Positions 17,711 through 25,824 of a DNA stretch of 64,000 nucleotides are shown here, piece after piece. Origin of the DNA: Obesumbacterium proteus (GTDB lineage Bacteria; Pseudomonadota; Gammaproteobacteria; Enterobacterales; Enterobacteriaceae); NCBI RefSeq assembly GCF_001586165.1, contig NZ_CP014608.1, forward strand, positions 4,712,001-4,776,000. Reading direction: 5' to 3'. A program made the position numbers and the translations under genes. Numbering within the stretch: the stretch's first letter is position 1; every line of letters begins with the position of its first letter. A model generated the notes under the pieces. It saw nothing but the letters and a program-made list of their open reading frames with translations, had not been told where the DNA came from and made no database searches.

Positions 17711-19300
17711 TTAATGCTCGCGAGTTTTGCGGAATTTCACTTCAGGATAGCGTTCGCTAGCCAGATTAAGGTTAACCATCGTTGGCGCAATATAGGCTAA
17801 ATTATCACCGCCATCCAACGCCAAGTTCAGCTCATTCTTACGTTTGAACTCTTCGAATTTCTTCACGTCATCGCACTCAACCCAACGTGCGGTTGAAACG
17901 TTGACGGATTCGTAGATAGCTTCAACGTTATATTCGCTTTTCAGACGTGCTACCACCACTTCAAACTGCAGCACACCGACTGCACCAACGATCAGATCGT
18001 TGTTATGAATTGGGCGGAACACCTGCACCGCACCCTCTTCTGACAGCTGAACCAAACCTTTTAGCAGCTGTTTCTGTTTCAGAGGATCGCGCAGACGAAT
18101 ACGACGGAACAGCTCTGGCGCAAAGTTCGGGATACCGGTGAACTTCATATCTTCACCCTGAGTGAAGGTATCACCAATCTGAATCGTGCCGTGGTTATGC
18201 AAACCAATGATGTCGCCCGCATAGGCTTCTTCAAGGTGCGAACGGTCACCGGCCATAAAGGTCAGGGCGTCAGAGATCACCACGTCTTTGCCCGTGCGGA
18301 CCTGACGCAGTTTCATGCTTTTTTCATAACGGCCAGACACCACGCGCATAAAGGCTACGCGGTCACGGTGTTTAGGGTCCATGTTGGCCTGAATTTTAAA
18401 CACAAAACCGGTGAACTTCTCTTCATCAGCGCTAACTACGCGAGTATCGGTCTTACGTGGCATTGGCGCAGGAGCCCAATCCACCAAACCATCAAGCATA
18501 TGGTCAACACCAAAGTTACCCAGCGCCGTACCAAAGAAGACAGGGGTCAATTCACCATTGAGGAAATCGTCCTTATCAAATTCAGCCGCAGCGCCTTTCA
18601 CCAACTCAAGCTCGCCACGCAGCTGCTCTGCCAGATCGTCGCCAACGGCAGCGTCTAGATCAGGGTTGTCCAAACCTTTAACGATGCGGACTTCCTGAAT
18701 AGTGTGGCCTTTACCTGTTTGATACAGATAGGTTTCGTCTTTATAAAGGTGATAAACACCCTTAAACGATTTACCGCAGCCGATTGGCCAAGTGATTGGC
18801 GCACATACAATACGCAGCTCGTTTTCGACTTCGTCCAGTAACTCCATCGGATCGCGAATTTCGCGGTCGACTTTGTTCATGAAGGTCAAGATCGGCGTAT
18901 CACGCAGACGCGTAACTTCCATCAGCTTACGGGTACGATCTTCGACACCTTTTGCCGCATCAATTACCATCAAGCAGCAGTCAACGGCGGTCAGGGTACG
19001 ATAGGTATCTTCAGAGAAGTCTTCGTGCCCTGGGGTGTCGAGCAGGTTTACCAAGCAATCGTGGTAAGGGAACTGCATCACCGAGGTGGTAATCGAAATA
19101 CCACGTTGTTTTTCCATCTCCATCCAGTCAGATTTAGCATGCTGGTTGGAGCCGCGCCCTTTTACCGTACCCGCGGTTTGAATAGCCTGTCCGAATAACA
19201 GAACTTTTTCAGTGATCGTGGTTTTACCGGCATCGGGGTGAGAAATAATTGCGAAAGTGCGGCGTTTAGCCACTTCGCGAGCGTATTCACTAGGAGACAT
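17711..19300 (-). CDS. prfC: Peptide chain release factor 3 (RF3)
   Basis: This 529-residue translational GTPase matches E. coli RF3 in length. G1 is SHPDAGKTT (about 20-28), followed by G2 ISITTSV, G3 DTPGHEDF (about 88) and G4 NKVDRE (about 142); the C-terminal domains follow to about 529. RF3 removes RF1 and RF2 from the ribosome after peptide release. The E. coli neighbour yjjG is absent between rimI and prfC. Confidence 0.97.
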   Translation of the reverse strand: MSPSEYAREVAKRRTFAIISHPDAGKTTITEKVLLFGQAIQTAGTVKGRGSNQHAKSDWMEMEKQRGISITTSVMQFPYHDCLVNLLDTPGHEDFSEDTYRTLTAVDCCLMVIDAAKGVEDRTRKLMEVTRLRDTPILTFMNKVDREIRDPMELLDEVENELRIVCAPITWPIGCGKSFKGVYHLYKDETYLYQTGKGHTIQEVRIVKGLDNPDLDAAVGDDLAEQLRGELELVKGAAAEFDKDDFLNGELTPVFFGTALGNFGVDHMLDGLVDWAPAPMPRKTDTRVVSADEEKFTGFVFKIQANMDPKHRDRVAFMRVVSGRYEKSMKLRQVRTGKDVVISDALTFMAGDRSHLEEAYAGDIIGLHNHGTIQIGDTFTQGEDMKFTGIPNFAPELFRRIRLRDPLKQKQLLKGLVQLSEEGAVQVFRPIHNNDLIVGAVGVLQFEVVVARLKSEYNVEAIYESVNVSTARWVECDDVKKFEEFKRKNELNLALDGGDNLAYIAPTMVNLNLASERYPEVKFRKTREH

Positions 19301-19458
19301 GTTTTTACGTTCTATCGTTAGCCACCCTGCGCCAACGCCCGTAATTCAGACGATTTATTGTTACGCAAAGCGGGAATAAAAAAGGTATAGCGGGCTATTT
19401 TCCCTGATTTAGTCAGGTTAGACAACGCGCAATAATGTAATTATCTGAGGAAAGGTCG

Positions 19459-19923
19459 TCAGCCCAGCGGTAGCGCCATAATACGGGCGTCTTCGCGGCC
19501 ATCGGCGGTGGGGTAATAATTGCGACGTATTGAAACTTCGTTAAAGCCTAACGACTCATAAAGCGCGATCGCTGCGCGGTTAGAGTCTCGTACCTCTAGC
19601 CACAATGTCACGATGTCTTTTTCCTCGAGGCCTGCAATTAACGCATCCAGCAATTCACGGCCAAGTCCCTTGCGTTGGTACGAGGGAGCGACGGCGATGT
19701 TGAAAAGCGTGGCTTCATCGAGCACCACCTGCGTAATCGCAAAAGCCGCGAGTTTTCCATCACACTCTAATTTTAGATTGTAATAACGCTCCCCATGATT
19801 GCTGAGGAACGTTTTCTCCGTCCACGGAAACGCGTGGCTGGCACATTCGATGTCAAAAGCCGCTGTAAAATCAGCCTCGGTGAGAGGTGAGATCTCACGC
19901 TTTAGGGAAGAAATGTTGTTCAT
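19459..19923 (-). CDS. rimI: RimI, ribosomal protein S18 N-alpha-acetyltransferase
   Basis: This is a 154-residue GNAT enzyme with the acetyl-CoA motif VAPSYQRKGLGRELLDALI and the C-terminal ALYESLGFNEVSIRRNYYPTADGREDA segment, which is almost identical to E. coli RimI. The start is set at the second of two adjacent ATG codons to match the E. coli N-terminus (MNTISSL); a longer frame would run further into holD. The 5' end overlaps the 3' end of holD, as in E. coli. Confidence 0.93.
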   Translation of the reverse strand: MNNISSLKREISPLTEADFTAAFDIECASHAFPWTEKTFLSNHGERYYNLKLECDGKLAAFAITQVVLDEATLFNIAVAPSYQRKGLGRELLDALIAGLEEKDIVTLWLEVRDSNRAAIALYESLGFNEVSIRRNYYPTADGREDARIMALPLG

Positions 19924-20305
19924 CATGACAAATTTGCTGCCATAGCGCGCGTTTAGCGCCTGAGTTATTGTAAAGCGCACTGAGCGCCGGAGAATGCAGC
20001 GTAGCGCTTGCGCGTTCGGTAGCCGGAGGATCGCCTAGCCACCAAACATAATATTCCGCACCATCATTAAGCATCGCGTACTGTTCAGGCGTGAGAATAA
20101 CCGCCTGATCCGGTGTGAGCATCAATGCCTTGAGAACGTCACACAACAAAACGTCGTCGGGAGAAATCGGCTCCGCAGAAACAATTAACAAGCGGGTCGA
20201 GCTAGGTACACTCACCGCAATCTCGCCATGCAGCGCCGTTGGACGCCGCAGCACCCACTGAGTAATACCAAGCTGCTGTAAAAGAAGGTCGCGTCGGGTG
20301 GCCAT
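19895..20305 (-). CDS. holD: HolD, DNA polymerase III psi subunit
   Basis: This 136-residue protein has the HolD N-terminus RRDLLLQQLGITQWVLRRP, which binds the tau/gamma clamp loader, and the C-terminal ALWQQICHDEQHFFPKA segment. Psi links the clamp loader to chi and SSB. It overlaps rimI by 29 bases and faces away from rsmC, as in E. coli. Confidence 0.93.
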   Translation of the reverse strand: MATRRDLLLQQLGITQWVLRRPTALHGEIAVSVPSSTRLLIVSAEPISPDDVLLCDVLKALMLTPDQAVILTPEQYAMLNDGAEYYVWWLGDPPATERASATLHSPALSALYNNSGAKRALWQQICHDEQHFFPKA

Positions 20306-20429
20306 ACTGTCCTGCTAAAGTGTCAAAATGACGTTAAAGAAACGATATTGCCGCGTATTCTAGCAAAGCTAGCGAACCCGCGTCATTAAAGCTCAATCTC
20401 CTTGTTGCACGAAGCGGCGCGGTGTTGGC

Positions 20430-20454
20430 TGCAACTCCACGTAGTTTGGGTATA
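20430..20454. repeat. Solitary repeat end, copy A
   Basis: A 25-base segment starting TGCAACTCCACGTA and ending GGGTATA matches the inverted left end of the 127-bp repeat at 8498 at 20 of 25 positions and has identical length. It lies 36 bases before rsmC and merges into TATACT, a possible -10 element. A near copy is at 39577-39601. Confidence 0.5.
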
Positions 20455-20490
20455 TACTGCGCGGCTAGTTAACCTAAGGAAACACGTTTA

Positions 20491-21531
20491 ATGTCATTAT
20501 TTACCCCTGCCAGCGAAGTCATTCTGCGCCACAGCGAGGAATTCGAATCACGCCGAGTCCTCTTTGCAGGCGATTTACAAGATACCCTGCCAGCACAGTT
20601 TGAAGCGGCAGAGGTTCGTGTTCACACCAACCAATATCATCATTGGCAGCAACTGAGCCGCACTATGGCAGAGCGCTGCCAGTTTGGGCTAACGGCTGAT
20701 GCAGAGCTGGTTGCCGATTGCGACACCCTGATTTACTACTGGCCAAAGAGCAAGCAAGAAGCACAGTTCCAGCTGCAAAACCTGTTCTCTTTGCTGCCGG
20801 TTGGCACTGAATTGTTTATCGTCGGCGAAAACCGCGCGGGCGTGCGTAGCGCCGAAGGTGTCATCGAAGCGTTTGGCCCGCTGAATAAAATCGACAGCGC
20901 GCGCCGCTGCGGTTTGTATCACGGCCGTTTAGAAAAACAGAGTGATTTCAAGCTCGAAGACTGGTGGGAGAACTACCAGACTGGCAGCCTGACTATCGCC
21001 ACCTTACCGGGTGTATTTAGCCGCGACGGGCTGGATGTCGGCAGCCATCTGCTGCTGTCTTCGCTTGAACCACACATGAAAGGCAAAGTTCTAGACGTCG
21101 GCTGTGGTGCAGGCGTGCTGTCTGCCGCAATGGCAAAAATGTCACCGAAAATTAAGCTGACGCTAAGCGATGTCAGCGCTGCTGCGCTTGAATCTAGCCG
21201 TGCAACGCTTGCTGCTAACGAAATTCAGGGCGAAGTCATCGCCAGTAACGTCTATTCCGACATTACCGGACGCTTTGACATGATTATCTCGAACCCACCG
21301 TTCCATGACGGCATGCAAACCAGCTTAACCGCTGCTGAAACCCTGATCCGCGGCGCGGCTAAACAGCTGCAAATCGGCGGTGAACTGCGTATCGTGGCTA
21401 ACGCCTTCCTGCCTTATCCGCAGCTGTTGGACGATGTTTTTGGCGCTCACGAAGTGCTTGCACAAACTGGCCGTTTCAAAGTGTATTCAGCGCGCTTAGG
21501 CCGTGCAGCCATGGCTAAGAAAAAACGTTAA
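20491..21531 (+). CDS. rsmC: RsmC, 16S rRNA m2G1207 methyltransferase
   Basis: This 346-residue protein has the duplicated methyltransferase fold of RsmC. The C-terminal catalytic half carries the SAM motif VLDVGCGAGVLSAAMA (about 203-218) and the IISNPPFHDG motif (about 265-274). It methylates G1207 in the 30S subunit. It is divergent from holD and lies upstream of the tRNA-Leu array, as in E. coli. Confidence 0.96.
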   Translation: MSLFTPASEVILRHSEEFESRRVLFAGDLQDTLPAQFEAAEVRVHTNQYHHWQQLSRTMAERCQFGLTADAELVADCDTLIYYWPKSKQEAQFQLQNLFSLLPVGTELFIVGENRAGVRSAEGVIEAFGPLNKIDSARRCGLYHGRLEKQSDFKLEDWWENYQTGSLTIATLPGVFSRDGLDVGSHLLLSSLEPHMKGKVLDVGCGAGVLSAAMAKMSPKIKLTLSDVSAAALESSRATLAANEIQGEVIASNVYSDITGRFDMIISNPPFHDGMQTSLTAAETLIRGAAKQLQIGGELRIVANAFLPYPQLLDDVFGAHEVLAQTGRFKVYSARLGRAAMAKKKR

Positions 21532-21696
21532 TTTCTGCATTTAGCTGGTAAACCTCGGTTTACCAGCGCCCCCTCCTGCTTTTCTGCATGCCGTGCTATT
21601 GATCACGATAATTCATTGTCCTATCGTGATTTACAAAATAAATGCCCACATTTTCAGCAAACGCGCATCAAACAAGCATTGATGGGGAAATAAGTG

Positions 21697-21724
21697 TTGA
21701 CGTAACCGCGAAAATCTCTAGAAT
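21697..21724 (+). promoter_or_regulatory. Promoter of the tRNA-Leu array
   Basis: TTGACG (21697-21702), 16-base spacer, TAGAAT (21719-21724), followed by a GC-rich discriminator. This stringent-control type layout lies about 44 bases upstream of the first tRNA. Confidence 0.7.
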
Positions 21725-21767
21725 TCGCCTCCGTGGTTATGTTGCTGCAAAGCGACGTAAACGGTAT

Positions 21768-21854
21768 GCGAAGGTGGCGGAATTGGTAGACGCGCTAGCT
21801 TCAGGTGTTAGTGTCCTTACGGACGTGAGGGTTCAAGTCCCTCTCTTCGCACCA
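21768..21854 (+). tRNA. tRNA-Leu(CAG), first copy
   Basis: This 87-base class II tRNA has the acceptor GCGAAGG / CTTCGC with encoded ACCA, the leucine long variable arm and a TTCAGGT anticodon loop (CAG). It equals E. coli leuP/Q/V in type. It differs from the next two copies by a single C to T in the variable arm (GTGTCC here, GTGTTC there). Confidence 0.97.
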
Positions 21855-21888
21855 AATAACCACAATGATTTATGCTTCACAGCATCTT

Positions 21889-21975
21889 GCGAAGGTGGCG
21901 GAATTGGTAGACGCGCTAGCTTCAGGTGTTAGTGTTCTTACGGACGTGAGGGTTCAAGTCCCTCTCTTCGCACCA
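21889..21975 (+). tRNA. tRNA-Leu(CAG), second copy
   Basis: This 87-base copy is identical to the third copy and has one substitution from the first. The anticodon is CAG and CCA is encoded. Only 34 bases separate it from copy one, so all three share one transcript. Confidence 0.97.
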
Positions 21976-22022
21976 AGCTGGTGAGCATAGTCAAACTGCA
22001 GTACAGAAAAGTAATCTGATGT

Positions 22023-22109
22023 GCGAAGGTGGCGGAATTGGTAGACGCGCTAGCTTCAGGTGTTAGTGTTCTTACGGACGTGAGGGTTCAAGTCCCTCTC
22101 TTCGCACCA
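22023..22109 (+). tRNA. tRNA-Leu(CAG), third copy
   Basis: This 87-base copy is identical to copy two. The anticodon is CAG and CCA is encoded. T-rich sequence follows within about 10 bases (TTGTTTCTTCTTCC), perhaps part of termination. Confidence 0.97.
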
Positions 22110-22214
22110 ACAGATTGTTTCTTCTTCCTCAGCTAGTCTTCTTCAAATCCCTTTGTTTTACTTTTTATCATTTCCCTTTCAATTCAAATAATTTCTCGCT
22201 CGTATATCCGCATA

Positions 22215-22517
22215 TTAAATCCCAAAGTAATTGTAATTTAATGAAATTGTCGCTAATCCTCCCGCCAGAGCCAGCCCTGATGGCAGTAGCACATAGTTGC
22301 GCAGACGTGGATTAAACAGCATCGCTAGCGTGACCAACATTGCCAGCACCATCATGCCTTTTAAAAAAGATAAGTTGAGATTGGAAACAATCAGCATCGG
22401 GAGCACTAACGTTGGCAAGGTTATCCCCCAAATCCCGCTGAGAGATTTACACGCCCATAAACTTATCCCCCACACCACCAGAAACGCCATCGCAGCAATC
22501 AGCATAATCCGCACCAT
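22215..22517 (-). CDS. Small membrane protein, YjjZ-like (DUF1435)
   Basis: This 100-residue protein is almost wholly hydrophobic, with about three membrane spans and an NPRLRNYVLLPSGLALAGGL segment. E. coli has the small membrane protein gene yjjZ (DUF1435) between the leuQPV array and fhuF, and the same order appears here, which supports the call. The sequence match is from memory and is moderate. Confidence 0.55.
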   Translation of the reverse strand: MVRIMLIAAMAFLVVWGISLWACKSLSGIWGITLPTLVLPMLIVSNLNLSFLKGMMVLAMLVTLAMLFNPRLRNYVLLPSGLALAGGLATISLNYNYFGI

Positions 22518-22808
22518 AGATGATAATAATTCCCAATATCATATACCGAGTCATAAACCGTTTCACCCATGAATTATGTATGTGTAAAGGCATAAAAGAG
22601 GCAGCTGCCGTGAAGCCATTGTCCGATTTTTACTCAAAAAATGACGATATAACCCACATTGATTACAAGCGCATGACATCTTAGATCAAAGCTGTTAGTT
22701 TTATCGCCACATCAGACATCCCTAAGAAAATTCTTGTCTAACAGCTAACTTATCTATGCCATTTTTTATTTTTATTTGAGCGATATTGACAGTCACGAGC
22801 CTTATTTA

Positions 22809-23873
22809 ATGAACGCAAAAAACTACGACGACCTATTAAATAGCAAAAGCCATATGACATTTCTGCTATTTATCCTGTTAAATGGAGCTACATCGTTTTA
22901 TGCGCTGCTCAATCCATTACAGACAGACCCGCCATATACGCTTGCGGGAATTGGCGTTTTTGTCTTTTGCCTATTTTCAGCCTTCTCATTGATATGGCAT
23001 CGCGACAAATATCTGCTGAAGCTCAACGTCGCGTCGCTATTGCTAGGATTGCTGTGGTCTTTTCATATAGCTGCTAAATATCAGCATGTTGATGCCAACA
23101 GCCATGAATTTTTATTGATCAATCTGTTCAGCATATTCTTTATTGCTGCCGTCACGCTTTCTGACAACTTATTAGCGTTCTGCCTTAATGCCGTTCCCGT
23201 CGCAATGACCGTTATTGTGCTGGAAGACTTCCACAATATGACGCGCATTTTATTCGTTCTAACATTACCGATCATCGCACTGTCATTGCACCACGCAATG
23301 ACGCGGCGGCGTGAGGCATTTACACGTAGGTTGGTCACTCAACTAGAACAAGACAGAGCGCGCTTCAGCGATCTCAGCATGATTGACCCCCTTACCACGT
23401 TGCTTAACCGCCGTGGTCTTGAGTTTCAATTCCATCATATGGGCAGCGATTGCGACACTGAGCATAAACATTTTGTCGTCATGTTAGATATTGATTTCTT
23501 TAAACTCTATAACGATCACTACGGTCATCAATACGGCGATATAGCGCTAAAAAGCATTGCTCAAATTATCAAAGAAGCCGTTCGTACCAGAGATTTGGCT
23601 ATTCGTTATGGTGGCGAGGAGTTTTTACTTATTTTACGTGATGCGTCTGAAAGCCTCGCAATACAAATATGCGAGCATATTCGTTTGCACGTAGAACAGT
23701 TGGCGTTAATCAATGAATACCAGCCAAATGGAAGCAACGTGGTAACAATTTCAGCGGGGCTTTCTGAGATGTACGGCAATAATTTGGAAAATGCCATAAC
23801 GCGTGCCGATCAGGCGCTGTACATATCAAAGCAGAAAGGTCGTAATAGAGTTTTATTGCAAAAAGAAACCTAA
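22809..23873 (+). CDS. Membrane-bound diguanylate cyclase (GGDEF)
   Basis: The protein has about six N-terminal membrane spans (a MASE-like sensor, roughly residues 20-180), a linker helix and a GGDEF domain carrying the active-site variant RYGGEEF (about residue 266), DIDFFKLYNDHYGH and DQALYISKQKGRN. The signature is intact, so cyclic-di-GMP synthesis from GTP is expected. Upstream of GGEEF there is no RxxD in the usual place (RRGLEFQFHH), so product inhibition may be absent. A TTG at 22776 would add 11 residues; the ATG at 22809 is preferred. The gene sits alone between the YjjZ-like gene and fhuF. Confidence 0.88.
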   Translation: MNAKNYDDLLNSKSHMTFLLFILLNGATSFYALLNPLQTDPPYTLAGIGVFVFCLFSAFSLIWHRDKYLLKLNVASLLLGLLWSFHIAAKYQHVDANSHEFLLINLFSIFFIAAVTLSDNLLAFCLNAVPVAMTVIVLEDFHNMTRILFVLTLPIIALSLHHAMTRRREAFTRRLVTQLEQDRARFSDLSMIDPLTTLLNRRGLEFQFHHMGSDCDTEHKHFVVMLDIDFFKLYNDHYGHQYGDIALKSIAQIIKEAVRTRDLAIRYGGEEFLLILRDASESLAIQICEHIRLHVEQLALINEYQPNGSNVVTISAGLSEMYGNNLENAITRADQALYISKQKGRNRVLLQKET

Positions 23874-23890
23874 TTTCTTTTTATAATCTG

Positions 23891-23917
23891 CTAGATAGGA
23901 AAATATTTTCTATCTAG
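23891..23917. terminator. AT-rich palindrome after the diguanylate cyclase gene
   Basis: CTAGATAG and CTATCTAG flank an inner GAAAATATTTTC, forming a long near-perfect hairpin 18 bases past the stop. It may end transcription. The remaining bases to 24185 hold no gene apart from the Fur-like box described separately. Confidence 0.45.
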
Positions 23918-24133
23918 CTAAGCACAGCCTATCCGCGATCGGTAGATAGGTTGGTTAAAATATAAATTATTATAAAAAATATAGTCCCGCACCGTAACTC
24001 ACCTTTCCTTACTTGCCTATCTTATGGCGTCCACGATGTTGATGTCATTCATCTAGCTTCGTCATCACTATCGATTTGCGATTTCACCCAATTGGACGCT
24101 ATGACACATTTCGTTCAATCACCATCTTGCGAT

Positions 24134-24148
24134 TGATAATAGTTATCA
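24134..24148. promoter_or_regulatory. Fur box upstream of fhuF
   Basis: TGATAATAGTTATCA matches the 7-1-7 Fur consensus (TGATAAT-N-ATTATCA) at 13 of 14 scored positions. It lies about 38 bases before the fhuF start, where Fur would block transcription when iron is ample, as known for E. coli fhuF. Confidence 0.8.
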
Positions 24149-24185
24149 GTACTATTGCGTTTTGATACTTAATCTCTAGGGTGTT

Positions 24186-24980
24186 GTGGTGAAGATAACT
24201 GCGCTGACTGAGTTTGATGCCTACTTTCCAGCCGTCTTTCCTGCTTTTCCGCCAGAAGCGGAAGAGCTGACTGCGCTTTTTAGCCAACACTACCCTCATT
24301 TTCTCACCACGTTTCTGATTGATGAATCCGCTGCTAACCACGATTTATCCGCTATGCAGTGGTCAGCCGCAGAAACCTACGCCAAGCTCATGGCAAGCTA
24401 TCAGCAAGAACACTACGCTGAATACCCCGACAAAACGCCGGAAGCCAAACCGTTAGAATCCCTGTGGGCGCAATGGTATTTTGGTTTATTGGTGCCCCCG
24501 ATGATGCTGTTGCTGCTCCAGCAATCAGCGCCTCTCGACCCGCATATTCGGCAGTTCAAAGTTCGTTTTCATGAAAGCGGGCGCCCTGAGGCATTTATCT
24601 ATTATCCGCAGTTAATGGCAGGAGATGCCCGTAACAGCACTCCGCTACAGCGTATGGTGTCCTTGGTTGAGCGTCATCTGATCCCAGCGGTAAACGCGAT
24701 TGCCCGCCAAGGTGTTTTGAACGCCAAGCTGATGTGGAGCAATATTGGCTATGTGATGCATTGGTATTTAGGGGAATTACGCCCCTTGCTTGGCGATGCG
24801 CTTTTCTCACAGCTTGAACAAGCTCTCTTTTTCTCTGCCTCTTTCCCCGATGGCCAAGATAACCCACTCTATCGCACCGTACTAATGCGTAACGGCACTA
24901 TCCAGCGCCGTACCTGCTGCCAACGCTATAAGCTGCCTAAGATGAAAGAGTGCGGTGATTGCCCGCTCACGCTGGGTTAG
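24186..24980 (+). CDS. fhuF: FhuF, ferric siderophore reductase (2Fe-2S)
   Basis: This 264-residue protein ends in the FhuF iron-sulfur motif CC-x10-C-x2-C (C244, C245, C256, C259). E. coli FhuF is a cytoplasmic 2Fe-2S protein that reduces hydroxamate-bound iron, including ferrioxamine B. The start is one of two adjacent GTG codons at 24186. A strong Fur box lies upstream. The hydroxamate siderophore locus begins less than 1 kb downstream, which fits a role in releasing iron from that siderophore. Confidence 0.93.
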   Translation: MVKITALTEFDAYFPAVFPAFPPEAEELTALFSQHYPHFLTTFLIDESAANHDLSAMQWSAAETYAKLMASYQQEHYAEYPDKTPEAKPLESLWAQWYFGLLVPPMMLLLLQQSAPLDPHIRQFKVRFHESGRPEAFIYYPQLMAGDARNSTPLQRMVSLVERHLIPAVNAIARQGVLNAKLMWSNIGYVMHWYLGELRPLLGDALFSQLEQALFFSASFPDGQDNPLYRTVLMRNGTIQRRTCCQRYKLPKMKECGDCPLTLG

Positions 24981-25113
24981 AAAGACGGAGTCAACTTAAA
25001 ACATTCTTATCTATTACTACTAAATCAAGTAATAGCTTTCTTGATCGGCGTCAGAAGAACTCCCCCTCCATTACGTATCCTTGTGCGACTTAAAAACAAA
25101 GGATATGTTTTCA

Positions 25114-25488
25114 ATGAATTGGTATATCAAGGCATTAAAAGATTACGCTAACTTTAATGGTCGGGCCCGCCGCAAAGAATATTGGATGTTTGGCCTTATC
25201 AACGGCATCGTGTGCGGGATCATATTTGCACTAGCACTCATATCAGGCAGCGCTATCATAAACGTTATCCTGATCTTGTATGTACTTGCGGTTGTCATCC
25301 CTAGTATGGCGCTCACAGCCAGAAGATTGCATGACACTGAGCATTCTGGCTGGTTTTACTTTGTTAGCTTCATTCCTTTAGTTGGACCAATCATTCTACT
25401 GATCTATCTCTGCAAAGCAGGAACCACGGGCGCGAACCGTTATGGCGCAGACCCAAAAGCTGAGCAACCTGCTGGCATCATTCAATAA
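25114..25488 (+). CDS. DUF805 inner membrane protein (YhaH/YhaI family)
   Basis: This 124-residue protein has the DUF805 signature: NWYIKALKDYANFNGRARRKEYWMF at the N-terminus, three or four membrane spans and TARRLHDTEHSGW in the middle. The ATG at 25114 has AAGGA 10 bases upstream; earlier in-frame starts are poorly placed. Function is unknown. It lies between fhuF and the siderophore receptor, probably by chance of position. Confidence 0.88.
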   Translation: MNWYIKALKDYANFNGRARRKEYWMFGLINGIVCGIIFALALISGSAIINVILILYVLAVVIPSMALTARRLHDTEHSGWFYFVSFIPLVGPIILLIYLCKAGTTGANRYGADPKAEQPAGIIQ

Positions 25489-25501
25489 GATCGCATCACC
25501 A

Positions 25502-25525
25502 CTAACCCACCCATCGGTGGGTTAG
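25502..25525 (+). terminator. Stem-loop after the DUF805 gene
   Basis: CTAACCCACC and GGTGGGTTAG form a perfect 10-base stem with a CATC loop, 14 bases past the stop. No T run follows, so termination strength is uncertain. Confidence 0.55.
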
Positions 25526-25696
25526 ACTGCCTTATATATAAATAGAATTAATACCTCATCTGTTAATAACCATTACTCGATTAATTTCATTGAGTTATTT
25601 ATGGTTATTCTTCAACATTCCTTATTAATTCGTGATGAAGATCACAAAGAAAAATAGTTTTCCCTCATCAGCTCGAAGAAAAGCTACCAAAGCTAA

Positions 25697-25711
25697 CGAG
25701 AATAATTATCA
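25697..25711. promoter_or_regulatory. Fur box upstream of the siderophore receptor
   Basis: CGAGAATAATTATCA matches the 7-1-7 Fur consensus at 12 of 14 positions. It lies about 115 bases before the receptor start, within a 336-base gap that has no gene. Iron repression of the receptor, and possibly of the genes after it, is expected. Confidence 0.68.
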
Positions 25712-25824
25712 TTCTGTATCGCATTTGATAAAGCGATGTCATTGACTGGTTAACATCCGGCGATGACCAGATTGCTCACAATTAATTATTAGATCTTCGT
25801 GCTTTTTCAAGCAGGGATAATTAG

